Assembly: GCF_000284255.1 (NCBI RefSeq) | Contig: NC_017075.1 | Location: 3,658,001 to 3,722,000 of the forward strand | Origin: Rubrivivax gelatinosus IL144 | GTDB lineage: Bacteria > Pseudomonadota > Gammaproteobacteria > Burkholderiales > Burkholderiaceae_C | DNA: 64,000 nucleotides | Reading direction: 5' to 3' | Part shown: positions 16,625 through 25,912 of the stretch, one piece after another | Numbering within the stretch: the first letter of the stretch is position 1 | How the letters are laid out: every line of letters begins with the position of its first letter | The notes under the pieces: generated by a model | What the model was told of the DNA's origin: nothing | Databases searched by the model: none | What the model saw: only the letters and a program-made list of their open reading frames with translations | Position numbers and translations under genes: made by a program

Positions 16625-17821
16625 ATGAAGACCAAGCTGCGTACCGTTGCCCTGTGCCTCGTCGCTGCCGGCTGGCTGTCCGTCGCCGGGGCCCAGGGGC
16701 TGCGTGCCGAGATCGGAAAGCCGCTGCAACAAGCGGGTGAGCTGCTGAAGGCCGGCAAGGCGCGCGAGGCGCTGGCCAAGGTTCGCGAAGCCGAGAGCGT
16801 CGGTGGCCGCACCGCCGCCGAGCAGCAGACCATCGACCGCATGAAGGCCGCCGCCGCCCAGCGTGCCGGCGACTACGCCGCCGCCGCCCAGGCGCTGGAA
16901 GCGCTGGCCGCCAAGGCCAGCGGCAACGAACTCGGTCAGCTCGCCGAACAGCTCGCCGCTGCCTACGCCCAGCTGCGCAACAACGCCAAGGCCACCGAGT
17001 GGCTGAACAAGGCGGTGGCCGCCGGCAACAACAGCGCCACGGTCAAGCAGCTCCAGGGCTATCTGCAGTCGGCCAGCGGCGACTACAGCGCGATCGCCCG
17101 CGACGCCGGTGCCGCCGTCGCCGCCGCCGAATCGGCCGGCCGCAAGCCCGAGGAGAGCGACCTGCTGCGCCTGGCCGACGCCCAGCAGCGCACCGGCAAC
17201 ACCAACGGCTACGTCGGCACGCTCGAGAAGCTGGTCACCTACTACCCGAAGAAGGACTACTGGACGGCCTACCTCGGCCGCCTGCAGCGCCGCAGCGGGT
17301 TCGCCGACCGTTTCGCGCTCGACGTGATGCGCCTGAAGCTGGCCACCGGCACGCTGGGCAAGACCGACGAGTACATGGAGATGGCCCAGCTGGCGCTGCA
17401 GGCCGGGCTGCCCAACGAGGCCGTGCGCATCGTCGAGCAGGGCTACAAGACCGGCGCCCTGGGCACCGGCGCCGAAGCCTCGCGCCACCAGCGCCTGCGT
17501 GACCTGGCGCAGAAGCAGGCGGCGCAGCAGAAGGCGGACATCGCCGGTCAGGCCGACGCGGCGAACGCCGAGAAGACCGGCGACGACCTGGTCAAGGTCG
17601 GCTTCGCATACGCCTCGATGGGCGACGCCGCGAAGGGTGCGACGCTGATCCAGAAGGGCATCGCCAAGGGCGGCCTGCGCCGCCCCGAGGACGCCAAGCT
17701 GCGCCTGGGCCAGGCCCAGGCCCAGGCCGGCCAGAAGGCCGCTGCCGCGCAGACGCTGCACGGCGTGAAGGGCAACGACGGCGCCGCGGACATCGCGCGC
17801 CTCTGGCTGGCGGCGCACTGA
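16625..17821 (+). CDS. periplasmic TPR-like protein of the TonB operon
   Basis: 398 residues with a signal peptide (LRTVALCLVAAGWLSVAGAQG) and then an almost fully helical, Ala-rich protein with several TPR-like units (EALAKVREAESV, AAQALEALAAKA, AEQLAAAYAQLRNN, EMAQLALQAGLPNEAVRIV). Probably periplasmic. TPR proteins accompany some TonB2 systems (TtpC in Vibrio has TPR-like repeats), so a scaffold role for the TonB complex is plausible but inferred. GAGGAA lies ~11 nt before ATG 16625. A GC-rich hairpin follows 7 nt after the stop and probably ends the operon. Confidence 0.8.
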   Translation: MKTKLRTVALCLVAAGWLSVAGAQGLRAEIGKPLQQAGELLKAGKAREALAKVREAESVGGRTAAEQQTIDRMKAAAAQRAGDYAAAAQALEALAAKASGNELGQLAEQLAAAYAQLRNNAKATEWLNKAVAAGNNSATVKQLQGYLQSASGDYSAIARDAGAAVAAAESAGRKPEESDLLRLADAQQRTGNTNGYVGTLEKLVTYYPKKDYWTAYLGRLQRRSGFADRFALDVMRLKLATGTLGKTDEYMEMAQLALQAGLPNEAVRIVEQGYKTGALGTGAEASRHQRLRDLAQKQAAQQKADIAGQADAANAEKTGDDLVKVGFAYASMGDAAKGATLIQKGIAKGGLRRPEDAKLRLGQAQAQAGQKAAAAQTLHGVKGNDGAADIARLWLAAH

Positions 17822-17828
17822 GGCCGCT

Positions 17829-17851
17829 GCGGCCCGCCGAAGACGGGCCGC
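17829..17851 (+). terminator. GC hairpin after the tonB operon
   Basis: Stem GCGGCCCG/CGGGCCGC (8 bp) with loop CCGAAGA directly after the TPR gene; no T run, so it is terminator-like at best. Confidence 0.45.
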
Positions 17852-17900
17852 CACCACGGCTTCCCGCGCTGCGGGGAGCGGCCGCGCCGACAATCGGCGC

Positions 17901-18875
17901 ATGACCGCTCCCGCCCTCCCCTCCTTCGTCGAGCCCTGCGGGCACGACGTCTACGCCGTCGACACCGGCTTCCACCGCCCGCGTTTCGACGCCGCCTACC
18001 TCGTGCTGCACGCCGGCCGCGCGGCCGTCGTCGACGCCGGTACCAACCACGCGGTGCCGCGCATCCTCGAGGCGCTGGCGGCGCTGGGCCTGGCCCGCGA
18101 CGCCGTCGACTGGGTCATCCCGACCCACATCCACCTCGACCACGCCGGCGGCGTCGGCCTGCTGATGCAGGAGCTGCCCGCAGCGCGCGTGATGGCCCAC
18201 CCACGCGCCGCACGCCACCTCGTCGACCCCTCGCAGATCTGGGCCGGCGCCACCGCGGTCTACGGCGAAGCCGAGATGCAGCGCAACTACGGCACGCTGG
18301 TTCCGGTGCCGGCCGAACGCGTGGACACCAGCGGCGACGGCCTGCGGCTCTCGCTGGCCGGGCGCACGCTGGAGTTCGCCGACACCCCGGGGCACGCCCG
18401 CCACCACCACTGCATCTGGGACGAGGCCTCCCAGGGCTGGTTCACCGGCGACACCTTCGGCCTGTCGTACCGCGAGTTCGACACCGCGCACGGCGCATGG
18501 CTGCTGCCGACCTCGACGCCGGTGCAGTTCGAGCCCGAGGCCTTGCGCGCTTCGGTCGAACGGCTGCTCGCCCGCACGCCGCGCGCGATGTACCTGACGC
18601 ACTACGGCCGCGTCGACGAGGTGCCGCGCCTGGGCGCGCTGCTGCTGGCGCTGCTCGACGAGATGGTGGCGCTGGGCCGCCGCGTCGCCGGCCTCGGCGA
18701 GGCCCGCCATGCCGCGCTGTGCGAGGGGCTGGCCGCGATCTACCGCGACAGCCTGGCCCGGCACGGCTGCACGCTGGCCCCGACGGCCGTGCAGCAGTTG
18801 CTGGCCCTGGACGTCGAACTCAACGCCCAAGGCATGGCGATCTGGCTCGACCGCGAAGCCGGCACGAAGCGGTAA
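17901..18875 (+). CDS. metallo-beta-lactamase-fold hydrolase
   Basis: 324 residues. The dinuclear metal motif THIHLDHAGG (HxHxDH) lies at ~74-83, with a later GHARHHH, the metal-bridging Asp in FTGDTFGLS and a final His in LTHYGR. This is the glyoxalase-II-like/MBL hydrolase layout; the C-terminal ~100 residues are helical. The substrate is unknown; thioester or lactone hydrolysis is common in the family. No Shine-Dalgarno: GACAAT ends exactly 6 nt before the ATG, consistent with leaderless transcription. Confidence 0.9.
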   Translation: MTAPALPSFVEPCGHDVYAVDTGFHRPRFDAAYLVLHAGRAAVVDAGTNHAVPRILEALAALGLARDAVDWVIPTHIHLDHAGGVGLLMQELPAARVMAHPRAARHLVDPSQIWAGATAVYGEAEMQRNYGTLVPVPAERVDTSGDGLRLSLAGRTLEFADTPGHARHHHCIWDEASQGWFTGDTFGLSYREFDTAHGAWLLPTSTPVQFEPEALRASVERLLARTPRAMYLTHYGRVDEVPRLGALLLALLDEMVALGRRVAGLGEARHAALCEGLAAIYRDSLARHGCTLAPTAVQQLLALDVELNAQGMAIWLDREAGTKR

Positions 18876-19018
18876 GAAACCGCAACAAGGCTCAAGCCCG
18901 GGGGCCTTTGGCCGACCCCCGGGCCGCAATTGACGGCACCGGTGAAATCGCCAAAATCAAGCCGCGATTCGCACACTTTTTCGCGCACGTATCAGTCATC
19001 GCATCTTTATCGTAGCGA

Positions 19019-19037
19019 TTCTGGACCGATTCCAGAA
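19019..19037 (+). promoter_or_regulatory. inverted repeat upstream of the aerotaxis receptor
   Basis: TTCTGGA-CCGAT-TCCAGAA: perfect 7-nt arms around 5 nt, 28 bp before the receptor start. It could be an operator or an mRNA hairpin just upstream of the Shine-Dalgarno (GGAGG, 19057-19061). No promoter was confidently placed in the 190-bp gap. Confidence 0.5.
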
Positions 19038-19065
19038 ACCATACTGATGACCAGCGGAGGCCCCG

Positions 19066-20715
19066 ATGCGCGTGAACCTGCCTGTGAGCGACCAGGAGTA
19101 TCCGTTCCCGGCGGGTGAGACCCTCGTCTCGACGACCGACCTGAAGGGCCGGATCGTCTACTGCAACCCGGCCTTCATCTCGGTGAGCGGCTACGTCAAG
19201 GACGAGCTGCTGGGCCAGCCGCACAACCTGATCCGCCACCCCGACATGCCGGAGGAAGCCTTCCGCGACATGTGGGCCAGCATCGGCGCCGGCCAGCCCT
19301 GGTCGGCGCCGGTGAAGAACCGGCGCAAGGACGGCCGCTACTACTGGGTCATGGCCAACGTGACGCCGCTGATGCGCGACGGCCACCCGGTGGGCTACAT
19401 GTCGGTGCGCACCGAACCGACGCGTGAGGAAGTGCGGGCCGCCGAGTCCTTGTACGCCCGGATGCGCGCCGAGAAGGCCGCCGGCCGCGTCACGCTGCGC
19501 CTGGAGGCCGGCACGCCCTATCGGTCGACGCCGATGGGCCGGATCAAGCGCCTGGCGCGCCTGCGCCGCCACCTGCCGCTGGTGCTGGCCACGGCGCTGC
19601 TGGCCGGCGGCAGCGCGCTGGTCGGCCATTTCCTTGGCTGGTACGCCGTGCTCGGCTGCGTACTGCTGGGCAGCACGGCCGGGGCGGCGCTGCTCGCCCG
19701 CCTGGTACTCGCGCCGCTGGCGCCGCTGCTGGGCTTTGCCAACCGCATGGCCGCCGGCGACCTGACCGAACGCCTGCCGGCCGGCGGCGACGACGGCTTC
19801 GGCCGCCTGTCCAAAGCCCTGAACCAGCTCAACGTGAACCTGCGCTCGATCGTGCGCGACGCCCGCAACGAGATCGACCACATGCGCGGCGCCACCTGCG
19901 AGATAGCCAGCGGCAACCAGGACCTCTCGAGCCGCACCGAGTCGCAGGCCGCCAACGTGCAGCAGACCGCCTCGTCGATGGAGGAGATCACGAGCACCGT
20001 GCGCCAGAGCGCCACTGCGGCGTCCGAAGCCGCCAAGCTCGCCGCCGAGGCCGCCGGCGTCACGCGCCGCGGCAGCGAGGCCGTCGAGGAGGTCACGCGC
20101 ACGATGCAGGTCATCAGCGAGTCTTCGCGGCGCATCGGCGAGATCATCAACGTCATCGACGGCATCGCCTTCCAGACCAACATCCTGGCGCTCAACGCCG
20201 CCGTCGAGGCGGCGCGTGCCGGCGAGTCGGGGCGCGGCTTCGCCGTCGTCGCCGGCGAGGTGCGTGCGCTGGCCCAGCGCTCGGCCACCGCGGCACGCGA
20301 GATCAAGCACCTGATCGTCGACTCCACCGAGAAGGTCGACGCCGGCAACCGCCTGAGCAGCGCCGCCCGGGCGACGATCGCCGAGGCCGTGGAAACCGTC
20401 GAACGGGTCGGCGGCGTCGTCGCCGGCATCAGCCACGGCGCCGACGAACAGCTGCAAGGCATTTCGCAGATCAACACCGCGGTCTCGCAGCTCGACGGCA
20501 TCACGCAGCAGAACGCCGCGCTGGTCGAGCAGATCGCCGCCGCCGCGCTGCAGCTGCGCGCCAAGGCGAACACCGTGACCGAGGCGGTGCAGCTGTTCCA
20601 CCTCGACGCCGGCGGCGGTGCATCGGCCCAGCCGGTCGATGCCGTCGCGCTGCGCCGCGCCGCGCGCGGGCACTCGCACGCCGCGAAGGTCGCAGAAGAA
20701 GTCTGCGCCGGCTGA
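19066..20715 (+). CDS. aer: Aer-type aerotaxis receptor (PAS + MCP)
   Basis: 549 residues. The N-terminal PAS domain (~10-115) matches the E. coli Aer pattern: LVSTTDLKGRIVYCNPAFI, SGYVKDELLGQPHNLIRHPD, MPEEAFRDMW and VKNRRKDGRYYWV. In Aer this domain binds FAD and senses redox state. A hydrophobic pair of helices (~165-210) anchors it without a periplasmic domain, then HAMP and an MCP signalling domain with the usual tip. No CheR pentapeptide. GGAGG precedes ATG 19066. A single gene, likely steering the cell by oxygen or energy state. Confidence 0.93.
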   Translation: MRVNLPVSDQEYPFPAGETLVSTTDLKGRIVYCNPAFISVSGYVKDELLGQPHNLIRHPDMPEEAFRDMWASIGAGQPWSAPVKNRRKDGRYYWVMANVTPLMRDGHPVGYMSVRTEPTREEVRAAESLYARMRAEKAAGRVTLRLEAGTPYRSTPMGRIKRLARLRRHLPLVLATALLAGGSALVGHFLGWYAVLGCVLLGSTAGAALLARLVLAPLAPLLGFANRMAAGDLTERLPAGGDDGFGRLSKALNQLNVNLRSIVRDARNEIDHMRGATCEIASGNQDLSSRTESQAANVQQTASSMEEITSTVRQSATAASEAAKLAAEAAGVTRRGSEAVEEVTRTMQVISESSRRIGEIINVIDGIAFQTNILALNAAVEAARAGESGRGFAVVAGEVRALAQRSATAAREIKHLIVDSTEKVDAGNRLSSAARATIAEAVETVERVGGVVAGISHGADEQLQGISQINTAVSQLDGITQQNAALVEQIAAAALQLRAKANTVTEAVQLFHLDAGGGASAQPVDAVALRRAARGHSHAAKVAEEVCAG

Positions 20716-20818
20716 GAGCCGCCGCCACCGCGGCCGCAGGGGTCGTCGCGCTGCGGCCCGGGAGGCGTGCTTACACTGCGGGCCCGTCGAACCCGCCGCG
20801 GCCCGGCCGCCCGTCCCC

Positions 20819-21607
20819 ATGCAGCAAGGCGTTCATTACGGCCTCGATGGCCGCGTCGTCGTCATCACCGGCGCCTCGCAAGGCATCGGCGAAGCCTGTG
20901 CCCGCCGCCTCGTGCGCGACGGCGCCGCGGTCGCGCTCTGGGACGTGGCCGATGCGGCCGGCGAGCGCCTGGCCGACGAGCTGACGGCCGCCGGCCACCG
21001 CGCCGTCTACGCCCACTGCGACGTCTCGAAGAAGGCCGAGGTCGACGCCGCGCTGGCGGCGACGCTGACGGCCTTCGGCCGTGTCGACGGCCTGGTCAAC
21101 AACGCGGGCATCTTCAAGGCCGCCGACTTCCTGGAGGTCAGCGAAGCCGACTGGGACGCGGTCATCGCCGTCAACCTGAAGGGTTCGTTCCTCGTCGGTC
21201 AGGCGGTGGCGCGTGAACTGGTCAAGGCCGGCGGCGGCGCGATCGTCAACATGAGCTCGGTCAACGGCCGCCTGACGATCCCGTCGATCGCCAGCTACAA
21301 CGCCAGCAAGGGCGCGATCGACCAGCTGACGCGCGTGATGGCCTTGTCGCTCGCCGACCGCGGCGTGCGCGTCAACGCGGTGGCCCCGGGCACCATCGCC
21401 ACCGAGCTGGCGAAGAACGCGGTGCTGACCAGCGACGAGGCCAAGGCGCGCATCATGAGCCGCACGCCGATGAAGCGCCTGGGCGAGCCGGCCGAGGTCG
21501 CCGACGTCTGCGCCTGGCTGCTGTCGGACGCCGCCAGCTACGTCACCGGCGAGATCGTCGTCGTCGACGGCGGCCGCATGACGCTGAACTACACCGTGCC
21601 CGTCTAA
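20819..21607 (+). CDS. short-chain dehydrogenase/reductase (SDR)
   Basis: 262-residue classical SDR: nucleotide-binding TGASQGIG near 17-24, NNAG (VNNAGIF), catalytic Ser in NMSSVNG, YxxxK as YNASK, and the C-terminal GEIVVVDGG typical of 3-oxoacyl-ACP reductase-like members. The substrate is not evident. No Shine-Dalgarno; a -10-like TACACT (20772-20777) lies ~42 nt upstream. Followed 30 nt later by gloA. Confidence 0.92.
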   Translation: MQQGVHYGLDGRVVVITGASQGIGEACARRLVRDGAAVALWDVADAAGERLADELTAAGHRAVYAHCDVSKKAEVDAALAATLTAFGRVDGLVNNAGIFKAADFLEVSEADWDAVIAVNLKGSFLVGQAVARELVKAGGGAIVNMSSVNGRLTIPSIASYNASKGAIDQLTRVMALSLADRGVRVNAVAPGTIATELAKNAVLTSDEAKARIMSRTPMKRLGEPAEVADVCAWLLSDAASYVTGEIVVVDGGRMTLNYTVPV

Positions 21608-21637
21608 GGGCGGCCCGGCTGCGGGAAAATCGCCCGC

Positions 21638-22054
21638 ATGAGACTGCTCCACACGATGCTGCGCGTCGGCGACCTGCAACGGTCGATCGACTTCTACACG
21701 AAGGTCATGGGCATGACGCTGCTGCGCACCAGCGAGAACGCCGCCCACGGCTATTCGCTCGCCTTCCTCGGCTACGGCTCGAATCCCGAGCACGCCGAGA
21801 TCGAGCTCACCTACAACCACGGCGTGTCGTCGTACGACCTGGGCACGGCCTACGGCCACATCGCGATCGGCGTGCCCGATGCCTACGCGGCCTGCGACAA
21901 GATCCGCGCCGCCGGCGGCAACATCACGCGCGAGCCCGGCCCGGTCAAGGGCGGCACGACGGTGATCGCCTTCATCACCGACCCGGACGGCTACAAGGTC
22001 GAGCTGATCCAGCGCGCCGAGACGGCTGCGCCCGAGGACTCGCTGCGCGCCTGA
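21638..22054 (+). CDS. gloA: lactoylglutathione lyase (glyoxalase I)
   Basis: 138 residues. The metal ligands of the Ni-type E. coli enzyme are all present at identical numbering: His5, Glu56, His74 and Glu122. It converts the hemithioacetal of methylglyoxal and glutathione to S-lactoylglutathione. [17 protein letters not shown] and [13 protein letters not shown] are family motifs. No Shine-Dalgarno; GAAAAT ends 7 nt before the ATG, so it may be leaderless. The convergent eda-edd operon supplies pyruvate/glyceraldehyde-3-P flux, a source of methylglyoxal. Confidence 0.97.
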   Translation: MRLLHTMLRVGDLQRSIDFYTKVMGMTLLRTSENAAHGYSLAFLGYGSNPEHAEIELTYNHGVSSYDLGTAYGHIAIGVPDAYAACDKIRAAGGNITREPGPVKGGTTVIAFITDPDGYKVELIQRAETAAPEDSLRA

Positions 22055-22062
22055 CGCGCGCA

Positions 22063-22084
22063 CCGGCGGCCGCCAGGCCGCCGG
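22063..22084. terminator. hairpin between convergent gloA and eda
   Basis: CCGGCGGCC (22063-22071) / GGCCGCCGG (22076-22084), loop GCCA: a perfect 9-bp stem lying within the 37-bp gap between two stop codons. No T run on either side. Confidence 0.5.
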
Positions 22085-22091
22085 GTCGATC

Positions 22092-22724
22092 TCAGCTCTC
22101 GCGCAGCGCCTGCGCGGCGCGCGCCAGCCGGGTGATCTGCGCCCAGTCGCCGGCGTCGATCGTCGCCTGCGGCGACAGCCACGAGCCGCCGCAGACCTTC
22201 ACGTTCGGCAGCGACAGGTACTGGCGCGCGTTTTCCGGCGTCAGGCCGCCGGTCGGGCAGAAGCCGATGTCCGGGAACGGCCCGGCCAGGGCCTTCAGCA
22301 TCGGGATGCCGCCGGCCGCGGCGGCCGGGAAGAACTTCAGGAAGTCGTAGCCGTCGGCCATCGCCGCCAGCACCTCGCTGGGCGTGGCCACGCCGGGCAG
22401 CAGCGGCAGCTCGATCTGGCGGCAGGCGCGGCCGATCTCGCTGGTGTAGCCGGGGCTGACGGCGAACCGCGCGCCGGCCTCGCGCGCCGCCTGGGCGTCG
22501 GCGACGCTGCGCACCGTGCCGGCGCCGACCAGCGCCTCGGGCAGCTCGCGCGCGATGCGGCGGATCGCTTCCAGCCCGGCCGGCGTGCGCAGCGTGACCT
22601 CGAGCACCCGCACGCCACCGGCCAGCAGCGCTTCGGCCAGCGGCAGCGCGTCCTCGACACGCTGGATGACGATGACCGGGATGACGGGTCCCGGGGCGGC
22701 GAGTTCGATCGGTTTCAGAGCCAT
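22092..22724 (-). CDS. eda: KDPG aldolase (2-dehydro-3-deoxy-phosphogluconate aldolase)
   Basis: 210 residues. It has the Schiff-base lysine Lys130 in YDFLKFFPA and the general acid/base Glu42 in VLEVTLRTP, with phosphate-binding FCPTGGLTP. It splits KDPG into pyruvate and glyceraldehyde 3-phosphate, the last step of the Entner-Doudoroff pathway. Its start overlaps the end of edd by 10 nt, so the two are translationally coupled. Confidence 0.96.
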   Translation of the reverse strand: MALKPIELAAPGPVIPVIVIQRVEDALPLAEALLAGGVRVLEVTLRTPAGLEAIRRIARELPEALVGAGTVRSVADAQAAREAGARFAVSPGYTSEIGRACRQIELPLLPGVATPSEVLAAMADGYDFLKFFPAAAAGGIPMLKALAGPFPDIGFCPTGGLTPENARQYLSLPNVKVCGGSWLSPQATIDAGDWAQITRLARAAQALRES

Positions 22725-24529
22725 GTGACGGCGCCCTCCTCGGCGCTGCGGGCGTTGCGTCGCATGCCCGCGAACAGTTCGCGGCCCAGGTTGTGGCCGT
22801 TGGCCGCCGCCTGGTCCGGGGTGATGGTGGCCGGCGTGCGCGCGGCCCATTCGGCCGGGTCGACCAGCGCTTGCAGGGTGCCGGCGTCGGCGTCGACACG
22901 CAGCAGGTCGCCGTCGCGCACCTTGGCCAGCGGCCCGCCGGCCAGCGCCTCGGGGCTGACGTGGATCGCCGCGGGCACCTTGCCCGAGGCGCCGCTCATG
23001 CGCCCGTCGGTGACCAGCGCGACGCGGTAACCCTTGCCCTGCAGCACCGCCAGCGGCGGCGTCAGCTTGTGCAGCTCGGGCATGCCGTTGGCGTGCGGCC
23101 CCTGGAAACGCACGACGGCGACGAGGTCGCGGTCGAGTTCACCGGCCTTGAACGCGGTCTGCAGCGATTCCTGGTCGTCGAAGACCCGCGCCGGCGCCTC
23201 GACGACGTGGCGATCGGCCGGCACCGCCGAAACCTTGATGACCGCGCGGCCCAGGTTGCCCTGCAGCAGCTTCAAGCCGCCGGTCGGCGAGAACGGCGCG
23301 TCGGCCGGACGCAGGATCGCGGCGTCGCCGCTGGCGCCCACCGGCGTCCAGGTGACAGCGCCGGCCTCGGTGGCGGCCGGCCGCGTCGCGTAGCGCTCCA
23401 GGCCGGGGCCGGCGATGGTCGCCACGTCCGGGTGCAGGCAGCCGGCGCGCAGCAGTTCGCCGATCACGTAGCCCGGGCCGCCAGCGGCCTGGAACTGGTT
23501 CACGTCGGCGGCGCCGTTGGGATAGACACGCGCCAGCAGCGGCACCTCGGCCGACAGCGCGGCGAAGTCGCTCCAGTCGATCGTGATGCCGGCCGAACGC
23601 GCCACCGCCACCCAGTGGATCAGGTGGTTGGTGCTGCCGCCGGTGGCCAGCAGCGCGGCCATCGCGTTGACGATCGCACGCTCGTCGACGAGGCGGCCGA
23701 TCGGCATGAAGTCGGCGCCCGGGCCGAGCGCCAGCACGCGGCGCACGGCCTCGCGCGTCAGCGCCTCGCGCAGGCCCTCGTGCGGGTGCACGAAGGCGGC
23801 GCCCGGCACGTGCAGGCCCATCGCCTCCATCAGCATCTGGTTGCTGTTGGCGGTGCCGTAGAAGGTGCAGGTGCCCGGGCCGTGGTAGGCGGCGGACTCG
23901 GCGGCCAGTAGCGCGTCGCGGCCGACCAGGCCTTGCGCGTACTGCTCACGCACCTTGGCCTTGTCCTCGTTGGCCAGCCCGGTGCTCATCGGCCCGGCGG
24001 GCACGAAGACCGTCGGCAGGTGGCCGAAGTGCAGCGCGCCGATCAGCAGCCCCGGCACGATCTTGTCGCAGATGCCCAGCATCAGCGCGCCGTCGAAGAC
24101 GTCGTGCGACAGCGCGATCGCCGTGCCCATCGCGATCGTGTCGCGCGAGAACAGGCTCAGCTCCATGCCCGGCAGGCCTTGCGTGACGCCGTCGCACATC
24201 GCCGGCACGCCGCCGGCCACCTGGGCGCTGGCGCCGTGGCGCCGGGCCTCGTCGCGGATCACCGCCGGGAAGCCCTCGAACGGCTGGTGCGCCGACAGCA
24301 TGTCGTTGTAGGCGGTGACGATCGCGACGTTGGGCGCGCGTTCGGCGACGACCCGCAGCTTGGCGTCGCCCGGCAGCGCCGCGAAGGCGTGCGCGACGTT
24401 GGCACAGCCCATGCGTTCGGCCCCGCGCGGTCGGCGCGCGAGGCGGTCCACGCGTTGAAGATAAGCCGCACGGGTGTCCGCGCTGCGTTCCCGGATGCGA
24501 TCGGTGATGGCTTGGATGGCGGGCTTCAT
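22715..24529 (-). CDS. edd: phosphogluconate dehydratase (Entner-Doudoroff)
   Basis: 604 residues of the IlvD/Edd iron-sulfur dehydratase family, with [25 protein letters not shown] (Fe-S cysteines), [14 protein letters not shown] and [20 protein letters not shown]. It converts 6-phosphogluconate to KDPG. ATG 24529 is preceded by GGAGGT at 5-nt spacing; an in-frame alternative 9 codons upstream lacks this. First gene of the edd-eda operon, with a palindromic operator-like site overlapping the predicted -35 region. Confidence 0.97.
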   Translation of the reverse strand: MKPAIQAITDRIRERSADTRAAYLQRVDRLARRPRGAERMGCANVAHAFAALPGDAKLRVVAERAPNVAIVTAYNDMLSAHQPFEGFPAVIRDEARRHGASAQVAGGVPAMCDGVTQGLPGMELSLFSRDTIAMGTAIALSHDVFDGALMLGICDKIVPGLLIGALHFGHLPTVFVPAGPMSTGLANEDKAKVREQYAQGLVGRDALLAAESAAYHGPGTCTFYGTANSNQMLMEAMGLHVPGAAFVHPHEGLREALTREAVRRVLALGPGADFMPIGRLVDERAIVNAMAALLATGGSTNHLIHWVAVARSAGITIDWSDFAALSAEVPLLARVYPNGAADVNQFQAAGGPGYVIGELLRAGCLHPDVATIAGPGLERYATRPAATEAGAVTWTPVGASGDAAILRPADAPFSPTGGLKLLQGNLGRAVIKVSAVPADRHVVEAPARVFDDQESLQTAFKAGELDRDLVAVVRFQGPHANGMPELHKLTPPLAVLQGKGYRVALVTDGRMSGASGKVPAAIHVSPEALAGGPLAKVRDGDLLRVDADAGTLQALVDPAEWAARTPATITPDQAAANGHNLGRELFAGMRRNARSAEEGAVTWL

Positions 24530-24543
24530 GCTGACCTCCGTCC

Positions 24544-24579
24544 GTAACCATAGCACCGAAAATGGGGTAACCCGGTTAC
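24544..24579 (-). promoter_or_regulatory. edd promoter region with palindromic operator
   Basis: A perfect palindrome GTAACC-C-GGTTAC lies at 24567-24579, and a further GTAACC half-site at 24544-24549. On the minus strand TATGGT (about 24551-24546) is a -10 candidate, which puts the palindrome over the -35. Its shape fits a LacI/GntR-type or HexR-like sugar regulator, but none is encoded nearby, so the factor is unknown. Confidence 0.6.
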
Positions 24580-24669
24580 ATCGCGATTTCGTGAAGGGCT
24601 TCCCGGGGACATCGCCGAAAGGCCCGCGGCATCGTTATTGCAAGTCTTCGGCTGCCGACAATGAAGTCC

Positions 24670-24711
24670 ATGATCCGGCTCTCGCGCCCAGCGGCGCGCT
24701 CGCACCCGTGA
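24670..24711 (+). CDS. possible 13-residue leader ORF before the ChaC-like gene
   Basis: ATG 24670 opens [13 protein letters not shown] and stops at TGA 24709-24711, overlapping the GTG start (24708) of the ChaC-like gene as GTGA. A -10-like GACAAT (24657-24662) ends 7 nt before this ATG, and the downstream GTG has no Shine-Dalgarno. Translation of the leader could therefore deliver ribosomes to the main gene. With only 13 codons, chance cannot be excluded. Confidence 0.35.
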   Translation: MIRLSRPAARSHP

Positions 24712-25421
24712 GCGATTGCCCGCACGACCCCGCCGCCCGGCTGGCGCTGCTGCGCGCGCAGTGGGGCGGGCGCGGCGACCTGTGGGTCTTCGGCTACGCC
24801 TCGCTGATCTGGCGCCCCGAGTTCGAGGCCGCCGAGCACCGCCCGGCGCTGGTGCGCGGCTGGCACCGCGCCTTGCGCATGCGCTCGCAGATCAACCGCG
24901 GCACGCCGCAGCAGCCGGGCCTCGTCTTCGCGCTGATGGCCGGCGGCGCCTGCCGCGGCTTCGTCTACCGCATGCGGCCCGAAACGGCCGAAGCCGAGCT
25001 GGAGCGCCTGTGGGACCGTGAGATGGTCGGCGGCGGCATCTACGACCCGCGTTTCCTGCCCTGCCAGACGCCGCAAGGCACGGTGCCGGCGCTGGCCTTC
25101 ACGCTCAGCCGGCGCAGCGAGCACTACACGGGCCGGCTCTGCGACGAGGAGGTGCTCGCCATCCTGCGCCACGCGCGCGGCCGCTACGGCACGACGCTGC
25201 AGTACCTGGCCGAAACCGCCTGCGCGCTGCGCGAGCGCGGCGTGCGCGACCGCGAGATCGAACGCCTGATGCGCGTGGCCGTGAACGCCGGCCTCGTGCG
25301 GCCGGGCGATCAGCCGGCCGCGGCGCGGCGCAGCGGCCGGCGCAGCGAGTCCAGGTCGTCCTCGGTGTCGACGTCGACCAGCACGCCGTCGTCGTCGACC
25401 TCGACGCCCACCGCCGGATAA
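24708..25421 (+). CDS. ChaC-like gamma-glutamylcyclotransferase
   Basis: 237 residues. The VFGYASLIW motif at 27-35 binds the gamma-glutamyl group, [10 protein letters not shown] and FVYRM follow, and the LWDREM Glu (~105) fits the catalytic acid. ChaC enzymes break glutathione to 5-oxoproline and Cys-Gly. The start is uncertain: GTG 24708 gives a normal N-terminus, and no in-frame ATG lies nearby. The last ~35 residues (Ser/Thr/Arg-rich) are antisense to the end of the MobA-like gene and look like read-on to the next stop rather than a folded domain. Confidence 0.88.
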   Translation: MSDCPHDPAARLALLRAQWGGRGDLWVFGYASLIWRPEFEAAEHRPALVRGWHRALRMRSQINRGTPQQPGLVFALMAGGACRGFVYRMRPETAEAELERLWDREMVGGGIYDPRFLPCQTPQGTVPALAFTLSRRSEHYTGRLCDEEVLAILRHARGRYGTTLQYLAETACALRERGVRDREIERLMRVAVNAGLVRPGDQPAAARRSGRRSESRSSSVSTSTSTPSSSTSTPTAG

Positions 25422-25912
25422 CGCGCCAGCAGCCGGCGCGCGCCTTCGTCGCCTTGCAGCGACGCCAGCTCCGAATACAGCTCGGCGGCGAAACCGACCG
25501 GATGCCCGCGCCGTCCGCCGTGTTGGGCATAGGCCACCGCGTGCAGCGCGACCGACTGCGCGACCGCGGCCATCGTCTGCGGCCGCACACGCGGCATGTC
25601 GCCGGGCAGCACCAGCCAGCCGCCGGAATCGGGGCTGTCGCGCACGCCGGCGGCGATCGAATGGCCCATGCCGCGCTGGGCGTTGGCCTCGTCGAGCACC
25701 AGCAGGTCGCGCAGGCCGAGCTGCGGCAGCACCAGCGGCACCAGGCGCCCGGTGGTCACGACCAGCACGCGCAGCCCGGTCTGCAGCGCGTGCGCGACGG
25801 TGGTGCCGAGCACGGTCGAACCGTCGAGCGGCTGCTCCAGCTTGTGCCGCGTCGGGTGGAAGCGTGTCCCCTGCCCGGCAGCCAGCACGACGATCGTCGG
25901 GCTCGTGTTCAT
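25310..25912 (-). CDS. MobA/MocA-like nucleotidyltransferase
   Basis: 200 residues of the MobA-like NTP-transferase family: N-terminal nucleotide loop [11 protein letters not shown] (~8-18) with downstream Lys (HKLEQPLDG), metal-binding Asp in VLPGDMPRV and a second in [12 protein letters not shown]. Relatives (MocA, MobA) attach CMP or GMP to molybdopterin; without a neighbouring molybdoenzyme gene the nucleotide target is open. GAGGAAGG precedes the ATG. It overlaps the ChaC-like gene tail to tail by 112 bp. Confidence 0.85.
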   Translation of the reverse strand: MNTSPTIVVLAAGQGTRFHPTRHKLEQPLDGSTVLGTTVAHALQTGLRVLVVTTGRLVPLVLPQLGLRDLLVLDEANAQRGMGHSIAAGVRDSPDSGGWLVLPGDMPRVRPQTMAAVAQSVALHAVAYAQHGGRRGHPVGFAAELYSELASLQGDEGARRLLARYPAVGVEVDDDGVLVDVDTEDDLDSLRRPLRRAAAG

